The translations under genes were made by a program, and so were the position numbers. Source: Candidatus Omnitrophota bacterium (GTDB lineage: Bacteria > Omnitrophota > Gorgyraeia > Zapsychrales > Fredricksoniimonadaceae). Taken from it: DNA of 36,117 nucleotides. Below, one piece after another: positions 15,904-25,780 of this stretch; position 1 is the stretch's first letter; every line of letters begins with the position of its first letter. The notes below the pieces were generated by a model. It worked only from the letters and a program-made list of their open reading frames with translations. It was not told where the DNA came from and did not search any database. Location: the NCBI GenBank assembly GCA_903901225.1, contig CAIUQE010000006.1, positions 79,369 to 115,485 on the forward strand, written 5' to 3'.

Positions 15904-16566
15904 TTACTTGGCCGTTTCTTTGGTTTCAGTGTTGACAGGAGTTTTCAGGCGAGACAGCCCCTCCATGGTCGCCTTGACCACGTTAAGAGGATTGCTCGAG
16001 CGATGCACCTTCGTCAAAATATTCTTGATCCCAGCGCCGTCACAAATAGCACGCACGGGACCAGCCGCGATAACACCGGTACCTTCCGACGCCGGTTTTA
16101 ACAGCACGCGCGTCGCGCACCATTTTCCAATAACTTCATGCGGGATCGTCGTTCCTTTGCGCGGGATCAGCTCCATGCGCTTTTTACCCGCATTGAGAGC
16201 TTTCTTGATACCGACGGAAACTTCAGCGGCCTTGCCCAGCGCGTAACCGACGCGCCCGTTACCGTCACCGACGACGACCAGTGCGCTGAAAGACAGCTTT
16301 GTTCCGCCCTTGGTGACCTTCGCGACGCGGCTGATGCGGATCACAGACTCGATAAGTCCGCTCGACTCGGCTTCTGGCCTCGGTCCACGCGGCCTTTTGC
16401 CGCGCCCGCCTTTGTCTCCATGCCCGCGGGGCCCACTATGGGACGGCGCGTTAAGATCGGAGGAATAAGCGAGTTTCTTCTCCGCCTTGTCAACGGATTC
16501 CATCCCTTTGGCCGGAGCCTGGGGCTGATTCTTTGCTTCCTGCTCTTTCAGATTTTTGTCTTCCAT
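15904..16566 (-). CDS. rpsE: 30S ribosomal protein S5, with N-terminal extension
   Basis: 220 residues against about 166 in E. coli. The core starts near residue 70 ([18 protein letters not shown]), with [14 protein letters not shown] and the later [20 protein letters not shown] as in all S5 proteins. The first ~65 residues are low-complexity, polar and Gly/Arg-rich ([20 protein letters not shown]). S5 sits at the mRNA entry and affects decoding fidelity. Gaps are 6 bases to rplR and 8 to rplO. Confidence 0.97.
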   Translation of the reverse strand: MEDKNLKEQEAKNQPQAPAKGMESVDKAEKKLAYSSDLNAPSHSGPRGHGDKGGRGKRPRGPRPEAESSGLIESVIRISRVAKVTKGGTKLSFSALVVVGDGNGRVGYALGKAAEVSVGIKKALNAGKKRMELIPRKGTTIPHEVIGKWCATRVLLKPASEGTGVIAAGPVRAICDGAGIKNILTKVHRSSNPLNVVKATMEGLSRLKTPVNTETKETAK

Positions 16567-16572
16567 ATGTCC

Positions 16573-16935
16573 TTAGAATTCCAATCCAGCTTTACGCGCC
16601 GCGTCAGCGAACGCCTTCACGCGCCCATGATAAAGATACCCGCCGCGGTCGAAAGCAACCTTAGTGATGCCTTTGCCCACCGCAAGCGTGGCGAAAGCTT
16701 CACCAAGCGCTTGTGCCGCCTTGATGTTGCCGCCATTCTTGATCTTGCCCTTGATATCCTTGGCCAGTGTCGATAAGCCCATGAGCACCTTGCCCGTGGA
16801 ATCATCAATGATACTGACCGATATATTTTTCAGGCTCCTGTGAACGCACATGCGTGGACGGTCACTGGAACCGGACATTGTTTTCCGTATACGGCGATGA
16901 CGATAAACTCTCTTAATTTCAGTTGTATTTGACAT
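16573..16935 (-). CDS. rplR: 50S ribosomal protein L18
   Basis: 120 residues, family length. The basic N-terminus (RVYRHRRIRKTMSG) is followed by RPRMCVHRSLKNISVSIIDD, and the C-terminus FDRGGYLYHGRVKAFADAAR is highly conserved. L18 binds 5S rRNA and helps attach it to the large subunit with L5. It lies 6 bases after rplF and 6 before rpsE in the standard spc order. Confidence 0.98.
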   Translation of the reverse strand: MSNTTEIKRVYRHRRIRKTMSGSSDRPRMCVHRSLKNISVSIIDDSTGKVLMGLSTLAKDIKGKIKNGGNIKAAQALGEAFATLAVGKGITKVAFDRGGYLYHGRVKAFADAARKAGLEF

Positions 16936-16941
16936 AGTCCA

Positions 16942-17481
16942 TTACTTTGTTACGGATTTACCCTGTTTCCGCTTGACGACTTCGCCCGCGTAACGAATCC
17001 CCTTGCCTTTATACGGCTCCGGAGGCTTGATCGCCCTGATCTGTGCCGCCACCTGCCCGAGAAGGATATTGTCAGCGCTCTCCAGCTTGATATCCGTCGG
17101 TTTCGGGGCCAGGATCTTGACCTCTTTCGGAACAATGAATTCTACCGGATGGCTGAACCCGAGGATCATGGAAAGCTTCTGCCCCGTGACTTGAGCACGG
17201 AAACCGAGCCCCTGGATCTCAAGGTCCTGAAAATGGCCCTTGGTCACACCGACGATCATGTTCTTAAGAAGAGCGCGCAGCGTACCATGATCGGCCCGCG
17301 TTTGTTTCGAATCGCTCACGCGGCTGATAACGATCGAGCCTTCCTTCTGCTCAAGCTTGATCCCGTAAGGGATCACGGCCTGCAGTTTACCCTTCGGGCC
17401 TTCAATATTGACGGACGTCGGAGTAACGTTTAACTTGACTTCTTTCGGTAACACTAAAGGTATTTTACCTATCCTTGACAT
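16942..17481 (-). CDS. rplF: 50S ribosomal protein L6
   Basis: 179 residues, two L6 domains. MSRIGKIPLVLPKEVKLNVT opens the first; the second ends with the conserved PPEPYKGKGIRYAGEVVKRK. L6 binds 23S rRNA helix 97 near the sarcin-ricin loop, where elongation factors dock. Gaps are 6 bases on both sides (rpsH and rplR). Confidence 0.98.
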   Translation of the reverse strand: MSRIGKIPLVLPKEVKLNVTPTSVNIEGPKGKLQAVIPYGIKLEQKEGSIVISRVSDSKQTRADHGTLRALLKNMIVGVTKGHFQDLEIQGLGFRAQVTGQKLSMILGFSHPVEFIVPKEVKILAPKPTDIKLESADNILLGQVAAQIRAIKPPEPYKGKGIRYAGEVVKRKQGKSVTK

Positions 17482-17487
17482 ATGCCC

Positions 17488-17883
17488 TTACCACACGTAA
17501 CAGAGGACTTCGCCTCCGATGTTTAACTGACGCGCTTGCTTATCATCGAGAATCCCCTTTGACGTGGAGATGATCGCCGTTCCCAAACCGCTCAAGACCC
17601 GGGGGATCTCGTCATTCTGCGCGTAAACGCGCAACCCGGGTTTGGATATCCTTTTCAAGCCTGAAATTACCGACTTCTTCCCCTCATATTTCAAATAAAC
17701 TTTGAGCACGCCCTGCTTGTTATCTTTTAAAAGACGGACGTCTTCGATATACTGATCCTTCTTCATGATGCCAAGGATCTGCTCATTGAGTTTGGACGCG
17801 GGTATGTCGACGGTATCCTTACGCACGCTGGTCGCGTTACGGATGATCGTGAGCATGTTAGCTATAGAATCTGAAACTGGCAT
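17488..17883 (-). CDS. rpsH: 30S ribosomal protein S8
   Basis: 131 residues. MPVSDSIANMLTIIRNATSV and the C-terminal STSKGILDDKQARQLNIGGEVLCYVW are typical. S8 binds 16S rRNA helix 21 and in E. coli represses the spc operon by binding rplE mRNA. The ATG at 17883 has an AAAGGGG ribosome-binding site in the 61-base gap after rpsN, the widest gap within the spc section. Confidence 0.98.
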   Translation of the reverse strand: MPVSDSIANMLTIIRNATSVRKDTVDIPASKLNEQILGIMKKDQYIEDVRLLKDNKQGVLKVYLKYEGKKSVISGLKRISKPGLRVYAQNDEIPRVLSGLGTAIISTSKGILDDKQARQLNIGGEVLCYVW

Positions 17884-17944
17884 CTTAAAGCCCCTTTATC
17901 TTGATTTCAACACGAACCTGTTTGATTAAAATTCTGCGCCGCCA

Positions 17945-18130
17945 TTACCACGATGCTTTTTTCACGCCCGGGATCTCCCCCTTCCAGGCTAGTTCCCTGA
18001 AACAAAGACGGCAGATACCGAACCTGCGCAAGAACGCCCTGGGGCGACCGCACAAATGACAGCGGTTATGCTGCCGTGTCGAGAATTTCGGTTTCTGTTT
18101 TGACTTATTGATCAGCGCTTTTTTTGCCAT
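17945..18130 (-). CDS. rpsN: 30S ribosomal protein S14, zinc type (type Z)
   Basis: 61 residues, the short zinc-binding form. Cysteines C24, C27, C40 and C43 form the Cx2C...Cx2C knuckle, and the ending [11 protein letters not shown] is diagnostic of S14 type Z. It helps assemble the head of the 30S subunit. It lies 22 bases after rplE. With zinc-type L36 but zinc-free S4, this genome mixes both states. Confidence 0.98.
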   Translation of the reverse strand: MAKKALINKSKQKPKFSTRQHNRCHLCGRPRAFLRRFGICRLCFRELAWKGEIPGVKKASW

Positions 18131-18152
18131 AGGTCTTTTCCAACATCCTTAA

Positions 18153-18707
18153 TTATTTGGTGAACGGCATGCCCATTAAACCAAGAAATTCAAGGTTCTT
18201 CTTGGGATCACCGCCCTTGATGACAAAGGTGATATCCATGCCCTGGGCGCGAAAATCACGGCGAGTGGGATCGATCTCCGGAAAAATGGACTGTTCCTGA
18301 AGACCGAGAGAATAATGGCCTTCACGGTCAAATGACTTCCGGGAGATACCGTTAAAGTCACGGATACGCGGCAACACCACATTGATCAGGCGTTCCAGGA
18401 ATTCGTACATCCTTTGACGGCGCAGGGTCACCTTGCAACCCACCGGCGCGCCGATCCTCAAATGGAAATTCGAAATGGCTTTCTTGGAACGGCGCAATGA
18501 AGGCTTCTGGCCCGTGATCGCCGCGAGGTCGTTCGCCGCGACTTCAAGGATCTTGAGGTCGGACATCGCCTCGCCAACTCCCATATTGATAACAATCTTC
18601 TCCAGGCGCGGAAGAGCCATGACATTCTTGATGCCAAACTTCTCCTTCATCGCCGGAACAACTTCGTTGATGTACTTATCAAACAATTCAGATTTCACGT
18701 CAACCAC
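18153..18707 (-). CDS. rplE: 50S ribosomal protein L5
   Basis: 184 residues, family length. Conserved segments are ALPRLEKIVINMGVGEA, QKPSLRRSKKAISNFHLR, then VTLRRQRMYEFLERLINVVL and the C-terminal GMDITFVIKGG. L5 binds 5S rRNA in the central protuberance and contacts P-site tRNA. It sits 12 bases after rplX and 22 before rpsN. Confidence 0.98.
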   Translation of the reverse strand: MVDVKSELFDKYINEVVPAMKEKFGIKNVMALPRLEKIVINMGVGEAMSDLKILEVAANDLAAITGQKPSLRRSKKAISNFHLRIGAPVGCKVTLRRQRMYEFLERLINVVLPRIRDFNGISRKSFDREGHYSLGLQEQSIFPEIDPTRRDFRAQGMDITFVIKGGDPKKNLEFLGLMGMPFTK

Positions 18708-18719
18708 CTCTGATACGGA

Positions 18720-19031
18720 TTAGATCGTTTCGCCGCTCTTTTTGCTGATGCGGATCTTGCCCCCGTCCTTGAGGACATTCGCCTTGAACCGCGCAGGCTT
18801 GTTCGTCTTGGTATCCACCAGCATAACATTAGAGATATGCAGGGGCTTTTCGATCTCGATAAAACCGCCATTGGGATACTGGTCGCTTTTTTTGACGGCT
18901 TTCTTGACAAGATTGATGTTCTCAACGAGAACCTTGTTCTTGCCGGTCACAACCTTGATCACTTTTCCGGTCTTGCCCTTATCCTTGCCGGCGATCACAA
19001 CGACCTTATCATCACGTTTAATGCGCAGCAT
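18720..19031 (-). CDS. rplX: 50S ribosomal protein L24
   Basis: 103 residues. The KOW motif is at the N-terminus (RIKRDDKVVVIAGKDKGKTG), followed by ENINLVKKAVKKSDQYPNGG and the HISNVMLVD region. L24 starts assembly of the 50S subunit and lies near the exit tunnel. Its ATG shares one base with the rplN stop, so translation is coupled. Confidence 0.98.
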   Translation of the reverse strand: MLRIKRDDKVVVIAGKDKGKTGKVIKVVTGKNKVLVENINLVKKAVKKSDQYPNGGFIEIEKPLHISNVMLVDTKTNKPARFKANVLKDGGKIRISKKSGETI

Positions 19032-19399
19032 CAGACCACCTCGGGAGCTAAAGAAATAATTTTCATGTATTCCATATTGCGCAGTTCGCGCGCCACGGGG
19101 CCGAATACGCGCGTCCCGCGGGGATTGCCCGCATCATCGATCAGAACAACGGCATTCGAATCAAAACGAACATAAGTGCCATCCGGACGACGGATGCGCG
19201 TCTTTGTGCGCACCACAACGCCTTTGGCCTTCTGGCCCTTCTTGACCGCGGCCTCAGGAGTGGATTCCTTGATATTGACCCTGACAATATCACCGATCTG
19301 AGCCACAAGTTTTCCCTTGGCGTTAAGCACACCGATGACCGATGCGTTGCGCGCGCCTGTATTGTCAGCGACCTGGAGAATGGTCTTCATCTGGATCAT
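19031..19399 (-). CDS. rplN: 50S ribosomal protein L14
   Basis: 122 residues, exactly the family length. The start [20 protein letters not shown], the [19 protein letters not shown] segment and the ending [14 protein letters not shown] are canonical. L14 forms intersubunit bridges B5 and B8. It overlaps rpsQ by 4 bases and rplX by 1. Confidence 0.98.
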   Translation of the reverse strand: MIQMKTILQVADNTGARNASVIGVLNAKGKLVAQIGDIVRVNIKESTPEAAVKKGQKAKGVVVRTKTRIRRPDGTYVRFDSNAVVLIDDAGNPRGTRVFGPVARELRNMEYMKIISLAPEVV

Positions 19400-19677
19400 A
19401 TGACCACCGCCTCCTTATCCTTGTTCTTGCTGACGATGCGCGTAATGGCCCAGCGTTTATCTTTTGAAAGCGGCCTGACCGACATCATTTCCACCACATC
19501 ACCCGCATGCGACTCATTCTTCTCGTCATGGGCCTTATAAGAGGCCGAACGTTTCATGAGTTTCCCGTATTTAGCATGACGCAGTGTTGAATCAACCTCA
19601 ACGACGCGTGTTTTATTCATCTTGTCGCTGATGACCTTGCCGCTGAGCGTCTTACGCTTATTAAGCCTTTTTTCCAT
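19396..19677 (-). CDS. rpsQ: 30S ribosomal protein S17
   Basis: 93 residues of OB-fold. [18 protein letters not shown] at the N-terminus and [20 protein letters not shown] in the middle are conserved; the C-terminus is a short charged tail. S17 binds the 5' domain of 16S rRNA early in assembly. Its start lies inside the end of rpmC (17-base overlap), and its stop overlaps rplN by 4 bases. Confidence 0.98.
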   Translation of the reverse strand: MEKRLNKRKTLSGKVISDKMNKTRVVEVDSTLRHAKYGKLMKRSASYKAHDEKNESHAGDVVEMMSVRPLSKDKRWAITRIVSKNKDKEAVVI

Positions 19678-19870
19678 CTTGCTTCTTTCTTTCGTTGATG
19701 ATCGTCTGGATACGGGCGATCTCTTTTCTGATCGTCCTAAAACGTGACGGCTTTTCAGCCTTCCCGGAAGCGCTTTTCTGCTGCCTCAGGTCAAAGATCT
19801 CTTTCTTGAGGGTATTCACCCTCAATAGGAGCTCGTCCACATTCTGTTCTTTCAATTCTTTGAACTTCAT
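19661..19870 (-). CDS. rpmC: 50S ribosomal protein L29
   Basis: 69 residues. MKFKELKEQNVDELLLRVN begins the two-helix hairpin, and the second helix contains the conserved RFRTIRKEIARIQTIINER. L29 borders the polypeptide exit tunnel and is part of the docking site for the signal recognition particle and trigger factor. It follows rplP by 8 bases and overlaps rpsQ by 17. Confidence 0.98.
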   Translation of the reverse strand: MKFKELKEQNVDELLLRVNTLKKEIFDLRQQKSASGKAEKPSRFRTIRKEIARIQTIINERKKQDGKKA

Positions 19871-19878
19871 ATATGCTT

Positions 19879-20298
19879 TTAAACCTTTTTCGAACGGGTT
19901 ACGAATTTTGTCCTGACAGGCAGCTTGAACGCAACCAGCCTGAGCAGCGTCTTGGCAAAATCCTCAGGAACACCACTGATCTCAAAAAGAACCCTTCCGC
20001 GCCTGATGGGGGCCACCCAATGGTCAAGATCGCCCTTACCCTTACCCATACGGGTCTCCGCGGGCTTCTTTGTTACAGGCTTGTGCGGAAAAATATTGAT
20101 CCACAACTTGCCCGCGCCACGAAGCTTTCTCACCATCGCCACGCGACAAGCTTCAATATGATTGGCACGCACCAGGCCGTTATCAATGGCCTTCAAACCG
20201 TACTCACCGAAAGACAGCTTTGAGCCTGAGCAGGAAATGCCGCGGCACTTGCCTTTCTGTGTTTTACGATATTTAACTCGCTTTGGCATCAACGCCAT
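19879..20298 (-). CDS. rplP: 50S ribosomal protein L16
   Basis: 139 residues. MALMPKRVKYRKTQKGKCRG, then FGEYGLKAI, the KLWINIFPHKPVTKKPAETR segment, MGKGKGDLDHWVAPI and VLFEISGV are all family hallmarks. L16 contacts A-site tRNA and completes 50S assembly. The Arg that E. coli hydroxylates (R81, in the RMGKGKG segment) is present. Gaps are 11 bases to rpsC and 8 to rpmC. Confidence 0.98.
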   Translation of the reverse strand: MALMPKRVKYRKTQKGKCRGISCSGSKLSFGEYGLKAIDNGLVRANHIEACRVAMVRKLRGAGKLWINIFPHKPVTKKPAETRMGKGKGDLDHWVAPIRRGRVLFEISGVPEDFAKTLLRLVAFKLPVRTKFVTRSKKV

Positions 20299-20309
20299 GA
20301 TCTTACTCC

Positions 20310-20966
20310 TTATGCTTCCACTTTGCGCACGTCTTTAATGGTGTCACCCTTATAGATCCACACCTTCACGCCGATACAGCCGAACGTCGTAACCGCCTCG
20401 GTGAACCCATAATCGATATCCGCGCGGAACGTCTGCAGCGGGATCTTGCCGATATGATATTTCTCACGACGCGCGATCTCCGCGCCGTCCAAACGGCCGG
20501 AAACAATGATCTTCACGCCCTTGGCCCCGGCCTGGATGGTCTGCTCGACCGCGCGCTTCATCGCGCGACGGAAGCCAACGCGCTTTTCCATCTGGAACGC
20601 GACGCTCTGCGCCACAAGCTGGGCATCCACGGCGGGGTTCTTGATCTCTTTTATATCAACTGCGATCTCTTTGGGAGTGATCTTGGCCAGATCCTGTCTC
20701 AAACGGTCGATATCGACACCGCGACGGCCGATGATGACACCGGGACGGGCAGAAGCGATACGTATCTTGATCTGATCGGCCAAACGTTCGATCTCCACAC
20801 ACGACACCGCACCCTGGACGAACTTCTTGCGGATGTACTGGCGGATCTTGTAGTCTTCCTCAATGTTCTTGGCGTAATCCTTCGGATCAGCAAACCACAT
20901 GCTGCGCCAATTCTTGTTGATCCCGATCCTTAATACGACTGGACTGACTTTTTGACCCACGTTCAA
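20310..20966 (-). CDS. rpsC: 30S ribosomal protein S3
   Basis: 218 residues. MNVGQKVSPVVLRIGINKNW begins the protein, the KH domain has the GVIIGRRGVDIDRLR loop, and the C-terminal domain has GRLDGAEIARREKYHIGKIP then a TFGCIGVKVWIYKG ending. S3 forms part of the mRNA entry tunnel and helicase activity. The usual long tail of some phyla is absent. Gaps are 7 and 11 bases. Confidence 0.98.
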   Translation of the reverse strand: MNVGQKVSPVVLRIGINKNWRSMWFADPKDYAKNIEEDYKIRQYIRKKFVQGAVSCVEIERLADQIKIRIASARPGVIIGRRGVDIDRLRQDLAKITPKEIAVDIKEIKNPAVDAQLVAQSVAFQMEKRVGFRRAMKRAVEQTIQAGAKGVKIIVSGRLDGAEIARREKYHIGKIPLQTFRADIDYGFTEAVTTFGCIGVKVWIYKGDTIKDVRKVEA

Positions 20967-20973
20967 TACCTCT

Positions 20974-21309
20974 TCATTTAACTTTTAGATCAAGCTCGAC
21001 CGTAATATGCGTGGTCTTCTTGAGGATCTCCGTCGCGCGGCCGAACGTGGCTGCGCGAAAACGCTTCCATACAGGGCCCTGGTCCGCCACGACCCTGGAA
21101 ACAAAAAGCTGATCCTCAGCCACACCCTTCAACTTCGCATTGGCAACCGCGGATTCAAAGACCTTGACGATCTTTTCTTTCGTCGGTTTGTTCAAATGCG
21201 CGAGAATACTCTGCGCGACAGGAACTTTCTTCCCGCGGATCAGGTCAAGGATCAGCCTGACCTTTGTCGGGGAAACTCTGAGATAGCGACCTTTAGCTTG
21301 CGCAATCAT
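20974..21309 (-). CDS. rplV: 50S ribosomal protein L22
   Basis: 111 residues. YLRVSPTKVRLILDLIRGKK opens the conserved core; the beta-hairpin reaching into the exit tunnel ends with RFRAATFGRATEILKKTTHI. L22 contacts all six 23S rRNA domains and the hairpin affects macrolide binding. It follows rpsS by 11 bases. Confidence 0.98.
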   Translation of the reverse strand: MIAQAKGRYLRVSPTKVRLILDLIRGKKVPVAQSILAHLNKPTKEKIVKVFESAVANAKLKGVAEDQLFVSRVVADQGPVWKRFRAATFGRATEILKKTTHITVELDLKVK

Positions 21310-21320
21310 TGTCTGTACCC

Positions 21321-21608
21321 TTATTTCTTCTGTACGGCCTTCTTGGCCTTGATACCACCGTGCGCCTTGAACGTTCTTGTCGGAGCGAACTCACCGAGCT
21401 TGAACCCGACCATGTTCTCTGTCACAAAAACAGGGACATGCTTGCGACCATTATGAACCGCGAAGGTATAACCGACAAAATCAGGGAGAATGGTTGAGCG
21501 GCGCGACCATGTCTTGATCGGCTGTTTAACCCCCGACTCCGCCATCTTTTCAAATTTGACTTTCAGGGACTCATCTACAAAAGGACCCTTGGAAACGGAA
21601 CGTGTCAT
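21321..21608 (-). CDS. rpsS: 30S ribosomal protein S19
   Basis: 95 residues. [15 protein letters not shown], then [40 protein letters not shown] and [14 protein letters not shown] are conserved. S19 sits at the head of the 30S subunit and forms an intersubunit bridge with L5. Gaps are 2 bases to rplB and 11 to rplV. Confidence 0.98.
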   Translation of the reverse strand: MTRSVSKGPFVDESLKVKFEKMAESGVKQPIKTWSRRSTILPDFVGYTFAVHNGRKHVPVFVTENMVGFKLGEFAPTRTFKAHGGIKAKKAVQKK

Positions 21609-21610
21609 GG

Positions 21611-22450
21611 TTACTTCGTCCTTCTCTTAACGATGAACTTGTCAGAATACTTCCCCGGCGTGCGGGTCTTGTAACCCTTGGTCGGTTTACCCCACGGTGT
21701 CACCGGATGCGGATTACCCTGCGGAGTCTTGCCTTCGCCGCCACCGTGCGGATGATCGACGGGATTCATAACAACACCGCGTGACTGCCCGCGAATGCCC
21801 TTCCAGCGATTACGACCGGCTTTTCCGATAGACTGCGTTTCATGCTCGACATTGCTCAATTGACCGATCGTCGCGCGGCAATTAATGTTCACTTTACGCA
21901 CCTCGCTCGAAGGCATGCGCAAATGAGCGATCTCACCTTCCTTGGCGATCAACTGTGCCGAAGAACCGGCTGAACGAGCGATCTTCCCTCCCCGGCCAGG
22001 GTACAATTCAACATTATGAACAGCCGTGCCGAGAGGTATCTTGGAAAGCGGCAACGCATTACCGGCTTTGATCTCGGCGTTGTCCGCATTGGTACTGATA
22101 ACCGTTTCTCCGGTCTTAAGCTCAAGCGGCGCGAGGATATAACTCTTGGCTTTATCGCTCGTATACTGGATAAGCGCGATACGCGTTGTACGGTTCGGGT
22201 CGTACTCGATCCCGACCACTGTCGCAAAGTCATCCAGTCGGTCTCGCTTGAAATCAACCAAACGGTACATCCTCTTGTGCCCGCCGCCGCGATGGCGTGA
22301 CGTGACGCGCCCGTAATTATTTCGGCCGCCGGATTTCTTGATGGGAGAAAGGAGCGACTTTTCGGGCGTGTGTTTTGTCAGTTCACTGAAATCACACAAA
22401 GCCGCGTGTCTTAAACCAGGTGTTGTAGGCTTGAAACGCTTGATACCCAT
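21611..22450 (-). CDS. rplB: 50S ribosomal protein L2
   Basis: 279 residues, family length. [16 protein letters not shown], the [20 protein letters not shown] segment and the highly conserved [17 protein letters not shown] near the C-terminus, holding the histidine implicated in peptidyl-transferase function, are all present. L2 is one of the oldest large-subunit proteins and is needed for subunit association. Gaps are 2 bases on both sides. Confidence 0.98.
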   Translation of the reverse strand: MGIKRFKPTTPGLRHAALCDFSELTKHTPEKSLLSPIKKSGGRNNYGRVTSRHRGGGHKRMYRLVDFKRDRLDDFATVVGIEYDPNRTTRIALIQYTSDKAKSYILAPLELKTGETVISTNADNAEIKAGNALPLSKIPLGTAVHNVELYPGRGGKIARSAGSSAQLIAKEGEIAHLRMPSSEVRKVNINCRATIGQLSNVEHETQSIGKAGRNRWKGIRGQSRGVVMNPVDHPHGGGEGKTPQGNPHPVTPWGKPTKGYKTRTPGKYSDKFIVKRRTK

Positions 22451-22452
22451 GT

Positions 22453-22728
22453 TCAGGCTACCTCAATCTTATGCTTCTCTTTAAGAGTGACAACCGCTTT
22501 TTTCCAGTCAGCTGTGTACCCATACTGCGTACGCACGCGTTTTCTTTTTCCGGGGACATTGATCACGTTAACGGCCTGGACTTTGACCTTATAGATCAGT
22601 TCAACCGCTTTTTTTATGTCCGGCTTGGTTGCCGTCGCCGCCACGCGAAAAATATACTGGCGCCCTTTTTCAATGGCAACGCCTTTTTCCGTACGCATTA
22701 AATTCTTGATGACTTCGTGAGTTGTCAT
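22453..22728 (-). CDS. rplW: 50S ribosomal protein L23
   Basis: 91 residues. The conserved parts are [20 protein letters not shown], then [20 protein letters not shown] and the [20 protein letters not shown] loop. L23 lies at the tunnel exit and docks trigger factor and SRP. It overlaps rplD by 4 bases and precedes rplB by 2. Confidence 0.98.
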   Translation of the reverse strand: MTTHEVIKNLMRTEKGVAIEKGRQYIFRVAATATKPDIKKAVELIYKVKVQAVNVINVPGKRKRVRTQYGYTADWKKAVVTLKEKHKIEVA

Positions 22729-23348
22729 TGCAATCTCTTTAAAAGTTTTTCCATGGCAGATTTTGTCGCCAGGACCTTGTTATTTTTAAGCACATCGAGC
22801 GCGTTAACATCGCCCACACGGACCGTTCTTACGCGCGCGACATTGCGTGAAGCGCGATCCACATCATCACCGGTATCATCAAAAAGCGCGAGAACTTTGC
22901 CGGTCGAAAGCTTCAAATTACCCAGGATCGTCAGGAACTCCCTGGTTTTGGACGTTGCGACCGTCATTTTATCGACACAAATAAGAGCATCGGTCTTGAA
23001 TTTCTCGTGAAGAGATTCGCGCAGCGCCGCCGTGCGTATCTTTTGCGGCAGCGTATAGCTGAAATCGCGCGGATGCGGACCGAAAACAACACCGCCATGG
23101 CGCATAAGGGGAGAACGTGACGAACCCTGACGGGCGCGGCCGGTACCCTTCTGGCGGAACGGCTTTTTATTGCCGCCGGAAACTTCAGAACGGATCTTTG
23201 TGTCCGCATTGCCCTGACGCTGATTGGCCTGATACATCACCACAGCCTGGTGGATGACAGCCTTGTTAACGTCTTTGCCGAAAGATTCAGGAAGATCGAT
23301 AGATCCCGCTTCCTGCCCCTTGATGTCATAAACTATAAGCTTGGTCAT
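22725..23348 (-). CDS. rplD: 50S ribosomal protein L4
   Basis: 207 residues. The long basic loop that enters the exit tunnel is visible (GGNKKPFRQKGTGRARQGSS, then SPLMRHGGVVFGPHPRDF). The C-terminal Rossmann-like part contains the KVLALFDDTGDD segment. In enterobacteria L4 also represses the S10 operon, but no matching leader can be recognised here. It lies 14 bases after rplC. Confidence 0.98.
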   Translation of the reverse strand: MTKLIVYDIKGQEAGSIDLPESFGKDVNKAVIHQAVVMYQANQRQGNADTKIRSEVSGGNKKPFRQKGTGRARQGSSRSPLMRHGGVVFGPHPRDFSYTLPQKIRTAALRESLHEKFKTDALICVDKMTVATSKTREFLTILGNLKLSTGKVLALFDDTGDDVDRASRNVARVRTVRVGDVNALDVLKNNKVLATKSAMEKLLKRLQ

Positions 23349-23362
23349 TACTTCCTTTACCT

Positions 23363-24085
23363 TTACTTCTTGCCACCCGTAGCTTTACCCTTGACCGCGG
23401 CTTTCGCCTGTTTCATCGGGTTGCGCTTGTGGATAATAATTTCTTTCTTCTCATCCAAAGGACGAAAAGCGCGCTTCTCGGAAATATGAACGCTCAAAAG
23501 GCCGTTCTTTGCGCCGGGAACAGCACCCTTCACCAAAACCATATTATTCTCGGGATCCACCTGCATGACACGCAGATTCTGAACCGTCACCCGCGCGTCA
23601 CCCATATGACCGGGCATATTCTTGCCGCGAAGAACACGACCGGGATATGTGTTGGCTCCGTTAGAACCGATACGGCGATGGTGCATCGAACCATGGCCGG
23701 CGTCGCCACCATGCCAATTCCAGCGCTTCATACCGCCCTGAAAACCTTTACCGATGGACGTGCCAACCACCGTCACATAATCACCCGCCCGAAATATATC
23801 TGCCTTAAGCTGCTGTCCAAGCTGATAAATGGAATTATCAGATGACTTGAATTCGAGAATTGTACGAAGGGGCGGAACCTTGACTTTCTTGCAAAGGCCA
23901 AGGCGCGGCTTCAAACATCTCGATTCCCTGACCTCGTCAAACCCAAGGACGATCTTAGCTGGCTTATCCTTAAGACCGACGACATAACAAGGGCCAACCT
24001 CGAGTGCTGTCACAGGAACAACATTACCCTCTTTATCGAAGATCTGCGTCATGCCGATCTTTTTTCCTAATAATCCACTGATCAT
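23363..24085 (-). CDS. rplC: 50S ribosomal protein L3
   Basis: 240 residues from the ATG at 24085, chosen because homology begins at GLLGKKIGMTQIF; an in-frame upstream start at 24109 would add eight unconserved residues. Conserved core: GKGFQGGMKRWNWHGGDAGH and MHHRRIGSNGANTYPGRVLR. The loop region reaches the peptidyl-transferase centre. A basic C-terminal tail of about 25 residues makes it longer than E. coli L3 (209). The 108-base gap to rpsJ is the widest in the window. Confidence 0.97.
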   Translation of the reverse strand: MISGLLGKKIGMTQIFDKEGNVVPVTALEVGPCYVVGLKDKPAKIVLGFDEVRESRCLKPRLGLCKKVKVPPLRTILEFKSSDNSIYQLGQQLKADIFRAGDYVTVVGTSIGKGFQGGMKRWNWHGGDAGHGSMHHRRIGSNGANTYPGRVLRGKNMPGHMGDARVTVQNLRVMQVDPENNMVLVKGAVPGAKNGLLSVHISEKRAFRPLDEKKEIIIHKRNPMKQAKAAVKGKATGGKK

Positions 24086-24193
24086 AATACTGCCAATCCT
24101 ATCCCGCATTCACATTTGTTAGCGACTGGGGATTCCGTCCAATTAAGAACGGATTCTTTTTCGCATTGTGTCACAACCCTGTGCCATGACACT
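24086..24193 (-). other. Widest intergenic gap (rpsJ-rplC), with weak hairpin
   Basis: This 108-base non-coding spacer is the longest in the window. Immediately after the rpsJ stop a 6-bp inverted repeat GTGTCA / TGACAC (24187-24192 with 24168-24173) encloses a 13-base loop; the downstream AATGCGAAAAAG is not T-rich, so it is not a terminator. No promoter pair or riboswitch fold was recognised. Confidence 0.3.
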
Positions 24194-24496
24194 TCATTGC
24201 TTGATTTCCACATCAACGCCGGCAGGAAGGTTCAATTTCCGCAGCGCCTCGACAGTCTTTGAGGTCGGCTCAACAAGATCAATAAGCCTTTTATGGGTCG
24301 CAAGAGAGAACTGCTCACGTGACTTCTTGTCAATGACGGGAGAACGAAGCACGGTATAAAGTTCTTTCTTGGTCGGGAGAGGGACCGGGCCATGAACTTT
24401 GGCACCCGTCCTGATCGCCGTATCCACGATCTCTTGGGTCGACTGATCGATCAATCGATGATCGTACGCTTTGAGTTTGATCCTTATCTTCTGCAT
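24194..24496 (-). CDS. rpsJ: 30S ribosomal protein S10 (NusE)
   Basis: 100 residues. [20 protein letters not shown], the [19 protein letters not shown] loop and [16 protein letters not shown] are canonical. Besides its place in the 30S head, S10 acts as NusE in antitermination with NusB and couples transcription with translation through NusG. It heads the S10 section but follows tuf by 74 bases with no terminator between. Confidence 0.98.
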   Translation of the reverse strand: MQKIRIKLKAYDHRLIDQSTQEIVDTAIRTGAKVHGPVPLPTKKELYTVLRSPVIDKKSREQFSLATHKRLIDLVEPTSKTVEALRKLNLPAGVDVEIKQ

Positions 24497-24549
24497 GTGA
24501 CGTTACTACCCTCAGTTATCCCGCAACAATACCCAGGCGGGTTGCGCTC

Positions 24550-24565
24550 TGCGATCTTTATCGCA
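24550..24565 (-). other. Hairpin 5 bases after the tuf stop
   Basis: Perfect 6-bp inverted repeat TGCGAT / ATCGCA with an AAAG loop, on the minus strand just downstream of tuf in the 74-base tuf-rpsJ gap. No T-run follows, so a terminator is unlikely; mRNA processing or stability is a possible role. Confidence 0.35.
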
Positions 24566-24570
24566 TCGCT

Positions 24571-25764
<1,194 letters not shown>

Positions 25765-25780
25765 GTCTCTTCCTCCCTTT

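Noticed and set aside
17884..17915. Promoter-like pair in the rpsN-rpsH gap (TTGAAA, 17 bases, TAAGAT)
   Set aside because: The -10 element overlaps the rpsH ATG, so transcription would begin inside the gene and lose the S8 start. Probably chance.
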